Positions 8,043 through 13,147 of a stretch of 13,989 nt of DNA are shown in pieces. Made by a program: the position numbers and the translations under genes. The stretch covers positions 1 through 13,989 of the forward strand of contig JAWUVP010000070.1 of assembly GCA_034112285.1 (NCBI GenBank), in the 5' to 3' direction. The notes under the pieces are model-generated. The model saw only the letters and a program-made list of their open reading frames with translations, was not told the origin of the DNA and did no database searches. Numbering within the stretch: position 1 is the first letter of the stretch; every line of letters starts with the position of its first letter. The DNA comes from JAWUVP01 sp034112285. Its GTDB lineage: Bacteria; Pseudomonadota; Gammaproteobacteria; JABDGN01.

Positions 8043-8597
8043 TTAGCCGTTATCTCTGGTTAGTTGTTGTTTTAGGCTCTTTGTTTTGTTTGCATTCACA
8101 TTATTAGGTGTTGTGGCAACAGGTGCTGTAGCCGGCGCTGAAAGGCTCATTTGTGGAGCGAGTATTTTATTGGTATGGGGCGTGCTCACTCTAGAGTGCC
8201 ACCAAATGAATAAGAGCACTAAAAACAAACCTACAATGCTGTAAGTTACAATGCGCATATTTTTATCACGCGCGTTAATTTGCTCGCGAGTTGACCGGTA
8301 CGATTCGTCGCGCGGCTTTTCCTTGTCTTTAATGCCACTGCGGTCAAGTAAGCTGACAATTTCATCTTCAGGCAAATTGACTAAGCGGGCATAGCTTCGA
8401 ATATAGCCACGGATAAACACCGCTTTTTGCTGCAACTGATCAAACTCATCATTTTCAATCAGAGCAATATAGGTTATAGATAAATATAATTTTTTTGCAA
8501 TATCGTCTTGCGACAAGCCCATTTCGGTGCGAGCCAGCAGTAAGATGCCGCCAATGCTTTTTAGGTCATGTTGTTGGGTGTTGTTTTCATCATCCAT
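8043..8597 (-). CDS. rodZ: RodZ-like HTH membrane protein lacking the usual periplasmic domain
   Basis: A 184-residue protein. Residues 12-80 form the RodZ helix-turn-helix domain (GILLLARTEMGLSQDDIAKKL, then VFIRGYIRSYARLV, a family hallmark). A basic juxtamembrane stretch precedes one membrane segment at about 116-133. In E. coli RodZ binds MreB through the HTH domain and tunes rod shape. After the membrane segment only about 50 low-complexity residues rich in Ala, Pro, Thr and Asn remain, so the periplasmic beta domain of the usual protein of about 330 residues is missing. The stop is followed 2 bp later by hisS, so this looks like a genuinely short form and not a frameshift. The start is preceded by GAGGT, which overlaps the pilF stop. 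Confidence 0.85.
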   Translation of the reverse strand: MDDENNTQQHDLKSIGGILLLARTEMGLSQDDIAKKLYLSITYIALIENDEFDQLQQKAVFIRGYIRSYARLVNLPEDEIVSLLDRSGIKDKEKPRDESYRSTREQINARDKNMRIVTYSIVGLFLVLLFIWWHSRVSTPHTNKILAPQMSLSAPATAPVATTPNNVNANKTKSLKQQLTRDNG

Positions 8598-8601
8598 TGG
8601 A

Positions 8602-9351
8602 TTACCTCATGTGCAAATATTGTTTATATTGCTTTGATTTTGGAAATTGTGATTTCAATAAGAAACCATACTCTTTTGCCAACTTAGGTTGCCTTAAGTG
8701 CTGAGCTATTTTTACACCCAACAACAAAAACTCTGGTGACACATTATTACTTTTAATATAGCGCTGCAAATACAGATTAGCTTGCTGGTATTGCTTTTGC
8801 TCATAGTTGATTTTTGCCAACTGCGCCAAGGCATTCGATAAGCGTGGGCTTTGCTGCACTGCTTTAGTAAAGTATTGCTTGGCTTTGCTTTGATCAGGAA
8901 TGAGCAAAGCACACAAGCCGGCGTTTTCATAAACGCTGCCATCGTTGGTGTAGTTAACGTCATCGACTGCCAGTTGAAACTGTTGCTCTGCTTGAGCATA
9001 TTTGCCTACACGGCATAAAAAGGCACCGTAATTATTGTGCCCTGCTCCGGCTTGAGAATTTTGCCCAATCGCTTTTAAATAAAATTTCTCGGCCATCTTA
9101 TTTTCGCTGGTTTGCTCATAGAAATAAGCCATTGCGCCATAAGACTGGGCAGAGGTTTTTTGTTTGACCGCTTGTAACAGCTTTTGCTTGGCACGGCTGG
9201 TGTTGCCGGCATGCAAATAACGCAGCCCTAATTGCACATTTAAGCTCGAAGCTTCAGACAAATCAGTGGATTGGTTGACTTTCTCGGTAGTGCAACTGAC
9301 CAAGAGCGTCAAGCTGAACGAAATGGCGAGTAATTTAATGAGTAAATTCAT
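8602..9351 (-). CDS. pilF: Type IV pilus biogenesis/stability lipoprotein PilF (PilW)
   Basis: A 249-residue lipoprotein. The signal peptide ends in LVSC, with Cys20 as the anchor. Five or six TPR units follow, with typical patterns such as LGLRYLHAGNTSRAKQKLLQA and NNYGAFLCRVGKYAQAEQQF. The latter segment (NNYG-FLC--G-Y--A) is characteristic of PilF/PilW, the outer-membrane pilotin for the PilQ secretin. It is the first gene of the long operon, 4 bp before rodZ. The ribosome binding site is weak. A different TPR lipoprotein cannot be fully excluded, but position next to rodZ and hisS supports PilF. Confidence 0.9.
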   Translation of the reverse strand: MNLLIKLLAISFSLTLLVSCTTEKVNQSTDLSEASSLNVQLGLRYLHAGNTSRAKQKLLQAVKQKTSAQSYGAMAYFYEQTSENKMAEKFYLKAIGQNSQAGAGHNNYGAFLCRVGKYAQAEQQFQLAVDDVNYTNDGSVYENAGLCALLIPDQSKAKQYFTKAVQQSPRLSNALAQLAKINYEQKQYQQANLYLQRYIKSNNVSPEFLLLGVKIAQHLRQPKLAKEYGFLLKSQFPKSKQYKQYLHMR

Positions 9352-9380
9352 ATGCTTGTCTTAGAAATTTCAAAGCACGC

Positions 9381-9408
9381 AGTATAGCATTATGAGGCGC
9401 TAGGACAA
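9381..9408 (-). promoter_or_regulatory. Probable promoter of the pilF-rodZ-hisS-yfgM-bamB-der-ratA-rnfH operon
   Basis: On the minus strand TTGTCC (9403-9408) and TATACT (9381-9386) are separated by 16 bp, about 30 bp before the pilF ATG. Each box has four or more matches to the sigma-70 consensus. No other good promoter or terminator was seen between the eight genes. Confidence 0.55.
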
Positions 9409-9439
9409 AGGTTTGCAGAGGTTAAATTGAAGGAGTGTG

Positions 9440-9481
9440 AAAAAACTACACCGCGTCATTTCGAAGCACGAAACAACGCGG
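9440..9481 (-). terminator. Intrinsic terminator of ndk, built from a REP-like element
   Basis: On the minus strand CCGCGTTGTTTCG pairs with CGAAATGACGCGG (13 bp, two G-U pairs) around a 5-nt loop, TGCTT. A run of six T follows a few bases later (9440-9445 as A on the plus strand). It lies 19 bp after the ndk stop. The plus-strand sequence is a diverged copy of the GTCATTGCGAGGAGCG-type repeats at 1892 and 11377-11545. Confidence 0.75.
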
Positions 9482-9499
9482 CATATCATGGGCTATTGC

Positions 9500-9919
9500 T
9501 TAGCAAAGCTCATCTGTGGTAAAGAAATAACTAATTTCTTCTTGCGCAGTGTCTGCAGCATCAGAACCATGCACGGCATTGGCATCAATGCTATCGGCAA
9601 AGTCAGCACGAATGGTGCCAGGCGCTGCGTCCGCAGGGTTGGTTGCGCCCATAAGATCACGGTGCTTCAAAATAGCGCCTTCGCCTTCAAGGGCTTGAAT
9701 CATCACAGGACCAGAAATCATAAAGCTAACTAAGTCATTGAAAAATGGACGTTCTTTATGCACAGCATAAAAACCTTCGGCTTCTTCACGGCTCAACTGT
9801 TTCATTTTTGCTGCGGCAATGCGTAAACCAGCCTCTTCAAAACGGCTGTAAATTTTACCGATAACATTCTTTGCAACGGCATCAGGTTTAATAATTGATA
9901 ATGTGCGTTCTAACGCCAT
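9500..9919 (-). CDS. ndk: Nucleoside diphosphate kinase
   Basis: A 139-residue enzyme that transfers the terminal phosphate of ATP to nucleoside diphosphates through a phospho-histidine. It opens with ERTLSIIKPDAV and has the active-site segment NAVHGSDA with catalytic His117. RPFFNDLVSFM and GATNPADAAPGTIR, both family signatures, are intact. It is slightly shorter than the E. coli enzyme (143). GAGGAG lies 7-8 nt before the ATG. It has its own promoter and terminator, so it is probably transcribed alone, though in many relatives rlmN follows ndk and precedes pilF. Here rlmN is missing. Confidence 0.97.
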   Translation of the reverse strand: MALERTLSIIKPDAVAKNVIGKIYSRFEEAGLRIAAAKMKQLSREEAEGFYAVHKERPFFNDLVSFMISGPVMIQALEGEGAILKHRDLMGATNPADAAPGTIRADFADSIDANAVHGSDAADTAQEEISYFFTTDELC

Positions 9920-9960
9920 GGGGCCTCTCCTCGAGTATAAGTGTAAAATTAAGCGTGCGA

Positions 9961-9989
9961 AGTATAGCAGAAATGCAGGGGTCTGCCAG
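9961..9989 (-). promoter_or_regulatory. Probable sigma-70 promoter of ndk
   Basis: Read on the minus strand: CTGGCA (9984-9989), a 17-bp spacer, then TATACT (9961-9966). Spacing is ideal and the boxes have 4/6 and 5/6 matches. The ndk ATG is about 40 bp downstream. Confidence 0.6.
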
Positions 9990-10021
9990 ATATAATTGCT
10001 CGCATGTTGAGCAGATTGACG

Positions 10022-10027
10022 TATAAT
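10022..10027 (+). promoter_or_regulatory. -10 box of the rubredoxin-desaturase unit
   Basis: A perfect TATAAT lies 25 bp before the rubredoxin ATG and is followed by a run of eight T. No good -35 is found at 16-18 bp. A short dyad, TGCTC (9997-10001) with GAGCA (10009-10013), covers the place where the -35 would be and could be an activator or repressor site. Confidence 0.45.
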
Positions 10028-10052
10028 ATCTTTTTTTTAGATGGAGCGTGAA

Positions 10053-10217
10053 ATGAAAAAATGGCAATGCAAACTCTGCGGTTATGTTTACGACGAAGAG
10101 TTGGGTGATGAAGAAGAAGGTTTTGCCCCCGGTACTAAATGGCAAGACATACCAGATGACTGGGCTTGCCCTGAGTGTGGCGCAGCCAAAACCGATTTTA
10201 TGATGGAGGAAATATAG
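10053..10217 (+). CDS. Rubredoxin
   Basis: A 54-residue iron protein beginning MKKWQCKLCGYVYDEELGD. Two CxxCG-type knuckles hold the single Fe(SCys)4 site: Cys6 and Cys9, Cys39 and Cys42. The aromatic core residues (Trp4, Tyr11, Tyr13, Trp30, Trp37) and the loop EGFAPGTKWQDIPDDWACPECG are typical of rubredoxins. An in-frame ATG lies 12 bp upstream, but GGAG sits 6 nt before the chosen ATG, which favours the shorter form. It ends 3 bp before the acyl-ACP desaturase and almost surely shares its transcript, so it is the likely one-electron donor of that diiron enzyme. This partnership is inferred from position. No rubredoxin reductase gene is present in the window. Confidence 0.95.
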   Translation: MKKWQCKLCGYVYDEELGDEEEGFAPGTKWQDIPDDWACPECGAAKTDFMMEEI

Positions 10218-10220
10218 GGA

Positions 10221-11210
10221 ATGAACAAGAGCATTTACACTAAACCTACTGATTTTAAAGAACAAAATTCAATAATTAGCGAACACGTGGTGCCAACCTT
10301 GCCTGGCTTGATAGCCTCGCATCATCAAGGCCGCTTTGAGTGGTTTCCAACTGATTTGCTTCCCGCAAGTGCCAATATGAATGCTGAGCAGCTAGAGCTG
10401 GTTGATGAAACTAAGCAACAAGCCAAGAAGCTACCTAATATTGCACGTTGCGCATTGGTGCTCAATCTTATTACCGAAGAAGGCCTACCCTCTTACCACC
10501 GTTTACTTCACGATGCTTTTGGTGCCGATGAAGCTTGGGCAACCTGGCGCAACCAATGGACTGCCGAAGAAGATCGCCACGGAAATATCATACGTGATTA
10601 CATCCGCGATTGTCGTTTGGTCGATATGAAACAAGTTGAGCAAATGCAATTTGAGTACGTTGCCAACGGCTGGGCACCTGAATGGAGCGGCGATCCTTAC
10701 ATGACGATTGCTTATACTTCATTCCAAGAGCGTGCAACGCAATATTCACACCGAAATTTGGGCAAATTTGTACGCCAATACACGCCTAATTTGACCCGTG
10801 TTTTATCTTGCGTGGCGGGTGATGAATCTCGTCACTACAAATTCTACTGTAGCCTACTTAAGACCTTGGTAAAAGTCGACACACGCCGTGCGCTGGAATC
10901 TATGTTCAAGATTTTACAAATCTTTAAAATGCCTGGCCATGAAATGCCGTGTTTTAGTAACATGTCGTTAGTCGAACACTCGCTCAATATCTTTGGGCCC
11001 CAAGAGTTTAGTGCCGTTATTAATGATGTACTCAATTTTATTGGGCTTGAAAAGTTAACCCAGTTAGACAACTATTGCGAAGATCTACGTCAAAAATTAC
11101 TCGCCTATCCCACGCGATTAATGAAACTACACAATCGCTTGATTGATCGCGTTAAAGATAAAGTCAGCAAACTTGAATTTTCTTTCTTAACTGATCCTCT
11201 AGCCGTATAA
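10221..11210 (+). CDS. Soluble diiron acyl-ACP desaturase (plant stearoyl-ACP desaturase type)
   Basis: A 329-residue soluble enzyme of the FA_desaturase_2 family, which puts a double bond in an acyl chain bound to acyl carrier protein, using O2 and two electrons. All six iron ligands of the castor enzyme have counterparts: TEE at 85-87, EEDRH at 116-120 (Glu117, His120), FQERAT with Glu170, and DESRH at 201-205 (Glu202, His205). Spacing between ligand groups matches the plant enzyme within one residue except for a shorter loop after the first Glu. Segments such as WTAEEDRHG and YTSFQERAT are nearly the same as in plants. There are no membrane segments. GGAGGA lies about 10 nt before the ATG. 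It directly follows rubredoxin, the probable electron donor. Chain length and double-bond position cannot be read from the sequence. Confidence 0.93.
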   Translation: MNKSIYTKPTDFKEQNSIISEHVVPTLPGLIASHHQGRFEWFPTDLLPASANMNAEQLELVDETKQQAKKLPNIARCALVLNLITEEGLPSYHRLLHDAFGADEAWATWRNQWTAEEDRHGNIIRDYIRDCRLVDMKQVEQMQFEYVANGWAPEWSGDPYMTIAYTSFQERATQYSHRNLGKFVRQYTPNLTRVLSCVAGDESRHYKFYCSLLKTLVKVDTRRALESMFKILQIFKMPGHEMPCFSNMSLVEHSLNIFGPQEFSAVINDVLNFIGLEKLTQLDNYCEDLRQKLLAYPTRLMKLHNRLIDRVKDKVSKLEFSFLTDPLAV

Positions 11211-11223
11211 CTATCTAATTGAA

Positions 11224-11259
11224 GGGCGCAATCTCATACCCAATGAGATTGCCTCGCCC
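11224..11259 (+). terminator. Strong hairpin after the desaturase gene
   Basis: CAATCTCAT pairs with ATGAGATTG around a 5-nt loop, and GGGCG pairs with CGCCC outside it, with a CCT bulge. It begins 13 bp after the desaturase stop. There is no T-run behind it, so it may protect the 3' end of the mRNA or slow RNA polymerase and not act as a classical intrinsic terminator. Confidence 0.5.
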
Positions 11260-11376
11260 CTCCAGTGCTTGCAACGAAGTGTTGCCTGTTGATAACCCTG
11301 CCATGAGTAAACTCAAAGACCCGCACTGATGCAGAGCATCATAATTCATCAATCTCAGTCTATAACACAAGATTGC

Positions 11377-11405
11377 CGCGTCGCTACGCTCCTCGCAACG
11401 ACGGA
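11377..11405 (-). repeat. REP-like element, copy B
   Basis: On the minus strand the unit carries CGTTGCGAGGAGCGTAGCGA, the same 22-bp core as copy A at 1892. It forms the first half of a 70-bp direct repeat with copy C. Confidence 0.75.
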
Positions 11406-11519
11406 CTTTGTTTAGCAGTCAGAATATAGTGGCTATATCAAGTACGCCCATCGCTATCCTCCTCGCAATGACGGACCTTTTCAATAGTCAGAATATAGGT
11501 TGCTATATCCAGCACATCC
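11381..11519. repeat. Two-unit tandem repeat of about 70 bp
   Basis: TCGCTACGCTCCTCGCAACG at 11381 recurs as TCGCTATCCTCCTCGCAATG at 11451, and the downstream AGTCAGAATATAG at 11417 recurs at 11486. In both units AGTCAGAATATAG is followed by a dyad, ATATAG with CTATAT, separated by 3 nt in the first and 4 nt in the second. The repeated unit is therefore a REP-like core plus a conserved small hairpin. Confidence 0.75.
11449..11475 (-). repeat. REP-like element, copy C
   Basis: Minus-strand TCCGTCATTGCGAGGAGGAT is a diverged copy of the family in the same orientation as copy B, 70 bp away. Confidence 0.7.
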
Positions 11520-11545
11520 GTCGTTGCGTGGAGCGTAGTGACGGG
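11517..11545 (+). repeat. REP-like element, copy D (inverted)
   Basis: Plus-strand TCCGTCGTTGCGTGGAGCGT and the following AGTGACG are the inverse of copy B, with two mismatches in 27 bp. Copies B and D thus bracket the array like inverted ends about 165 bp apart. Confidence 0.7.
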
Positions 11546-11606
11546 CACCAAGACACAGGTCAATCTTAAGTTAATATGCTAGTAAACTTTGTAACGAACA
11601 ATCCTA

Positions 11607-11634
11607 TTGAACATATACTTTATTACCCTATAAT
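11607..11634 (+). promoter_or_regulatory. Probable sigma-70 promoter of the MFS gene
   Basis: TTGAAC (11607-11612), a 16-bp spacer, then a perfect TATAAT (11629-11634). Transcription would start near 11641, which rules out starts at 11576 or 11633 for the downstream protein. Confidence 0.65.
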
Positions 11635-11659
11635 GAGGCCAAATATTAAGGGCCAAACT

Positions 11660-12898
11660 ATGTTCGACATTTTAAAACAAACTAAAACAGCTTTACTCAG
11701 CCTGTTTATCCTGGTGTTAGGTAATGGTCTCATGATGACCTTATTACCTTTAAGACTGCATTGGCAGCATGCCCCTACCTTTGTCATTGGCTTACTCACC
11801 GCGGCTTATTATGCTGGCCTGGTCATTGGCTCTTTTAAAATTGAAGGCTTTATTATTCGTGTTGGGCATATTCGAGCCTTTGCCGCTTTTGCTTCATTGC
11901 TGTCCGTTATTTGGATGTTTCAGGGCTTTTGGCAAAATGCTTGGTTTTGGATTGTGCTGCGATTTTTTGGGGGCATCTGTACTGCCGCTCTGTTTGTGGT
12001 GATTGAAAGCTGGCTATTGTCCAAGGGCACATTGAAAACACGTGGACAAATATTAAGCTTTTATATGATTGCGCTCTATGGTGCGCAGGCGGCCAGCCAA
12101 TTTTTAATTAATATCGGCGATCAACATAGCATCATACCTTTTTGCATTATGGCCATGCTAGCCACCTTCTCCGTGGTTCCCCTGGCGATGACAAAAGCCG
12201 TGACCCCAGAACTTAGCGCCCCCTCAACGTTGGGCTTGAAAAATCTAATTAAAATATCCCCCACCGGCGTGATTGTCTCCTTTGCGGCGGGTCTAATCAT
12301 TAGTTCTATTTATGGCCTTATGCCACTATTTTTAGGCAGAACCAGTATCTCCATTAATGAGATAGCCTCAATGATGGCTTCTATAGTGTTGGGTGGCATG
12401 TTACTGCAATACCCCATTGGCAGACTCTCCGATCATTTTGATCGACGACTCATGATGGTCTTTGTCTGCATATTAATTATTTTGACCTCTGTGCTGCTGA
12501 TAACGGCAATCAAGGTAGACTCTTATCCGCTACAACTCCTATCACTTTTGCTACTGGGAGGCGCTACCTTTGCGCTATACCCATTAAGCATCAGCCATGC
12601 TTGTGATCAGCTAGACAATGATGACCTGGTCGCCGGCACACAAGGGCTGTTACTTATCTATAGCGTGGGATCAACAATAGGCCCGCTGTTAGGCGCATTA
12701 TTCATGAAGTCATGGTTTGGCCCTAATGGACTGATTATCTTTTTTATTACGCTTAGCGTTATCTTAGGTTGGTTTTTAGCATGGCGTAAAACCACCACAC
12801 CTCAAGTGCCAGAAGAAGATCAACAAGATTTTGTCTCTATGCCGCATATAACACCCGTGGCATCTAAGCTTGATCCAAGAAGTGATGAAGAAGAGTAG
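11660..12898 (+). CDS. MFS transporter, YcaD-like (UPF0226)
   Basis: A 412-residue inner-membrane protein with about 12 hydrophobic segments. Similarity to YcaD is seen in the first half: MTLLPLRLHWQHAPTFVIGLL, then YYAGLVIGS, the RFFGGICTAALFVVIESWLL segment, and TRGQILSFYMIALYGAQAASQ. The loop GRLSDHFDRR is the usual MFS motif between transmembrane segments 8 and 9. The substrate is unknown. The frame stays open upstream to an ATG at 11576, but the promoter lies at 11607-11634, so the ATG at 11660, with AAGGG about 7 nt before it, is preferred. The last 35 residues are polar and end in acidic DEEE. It is transcribed alone, with the tRNA fragment 25 bp after its stop. Confidence 0.85.
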   Translation: MFDILKQTKTALLSLFILVLGNGLMMTLLPLRLHWQHAPTFVIGLLTAAYYAGLVIGSFKIEGFIIRVGHIRAFAAFASLLSVIWMFQGFWQNAWFWIVLRFFGGICTAALFVVIESWLLSKGTLKTRGQILSFYMIALYGAQAASQFLINIGDQHSIIPFCIMAMLATFSVVPLAMTKAVTPELSAPSTLGLKNLIKISPTGVIVSFAAGLIISSIYGLMPLFLGRTSISINEIASMMASIVLGGMLLQYPIGRLSDHFDRRLMMVFVCILIILTSVLLITAIKVDSYPLQLLSLLLLGGATFALYPLSISHACDQLDNDDLVAGTQGLLLIYSVGSTIGPLLGALFMKSWFGPNGLIIFFITLSVILGWFLAWRKTTTPQVPEEDQQDFVSMPHITPVASKLDPRSDEEE

Positions 12899-12923
12899 TT
12901 AAGAAATTAAACTTAAAGAAATT

Positions 12924-12971
12924 TGGTCGGGACGGTAGGATTTGAACCTACGACACCATGCACCCCATGCA
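12924..12971 (-). pseudogene. 3' fragment of tRNA-Pro(GGG), probable attachment-site duplicate
   Basis: On the minus strand the sequence runs from the anticodon loop ATGGGGT through the 3' anticodon strand, a variable loop, a perfect T arm (GTAGG-TTCAAAT-CCTAC), the acceptor strand CGTCCCG, a discriminator A and encoded CCA. Anticodon GGG reads proline codon CCC. The 5' half is missing: no CGGGACG acceptor strand or D arm occurs in the next 100 bp. A 3' tRNA fragment of about 48 bp is the usual trace of site-specific integration into a tRNA gene. In that model the old chromosome lies on the left and the inserted element on the right. Confidence 0.8.
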
Positions 12972-12973
12972 CC
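12956..12973. repeat. 9-bp tandem repeat at the inner edge of the tRNA fragment
   Basis: CCATGCACC occurs twice in direct succession and covers the anticodon arm of the tRNA fragment up to its break point. It may mark the crossover core or simply reflect anticodon-stem symmetry. Confidence 0.6.
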
Positions 12974-13022
12974 AATTCGGAGGTTAATTTTATAAAGGTT
13001 ATCATATAGTTAAGGGGTTACC

Positions 13023-13096
13023 CTGTCTAATAAAAATTCATTATATGCAAACTTAAGCCTTTGAAATTAATGATGTTTAATTTTAATATTAGACAG
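13023..13096. repeat. Imperfect inverted repeat pair, 74 bp overall
   Basis: CTGTCTAATA (13023-13032) is the exact reverse complement of TATTAGACAG (13087-13096). Pairing continues inward through AAAATT and AATTTT with a 2-nt offset. It lies between the tRNA fragment and the repeat-protein gene. The 176 bp between the tRNA fragment and that gene hold no other recognisable gene. Confidence 0.6.
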
Positions 13097-13147
13097 ATTT
13101 AGGTCGCTATTCAGGTGCCTCACTACTGGCAGAAAAATAGTGCCACA

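Noticed and set aside
9437..9733. Plus-strand open frame opposite ndk
   Set aside because: It is a shadow of ndk, and its first part is the REP-like terminator.
9888..10265. Minus-strand open frame of 125 codons opposite the rubredoxin gene
   Set aside because: The plus strand encodes a complete rubredoxin with both CxxC sites, ribosome binding site and -10 box. The antisense frame resembles no family and overlaps the ndk start and the desaturase start.
12924..13002. A complete functional tRNA-Pro
   Set aside because: No 5' acceptor strand (CGGGACG) or D arm is present where required. Only the 3' part is found.
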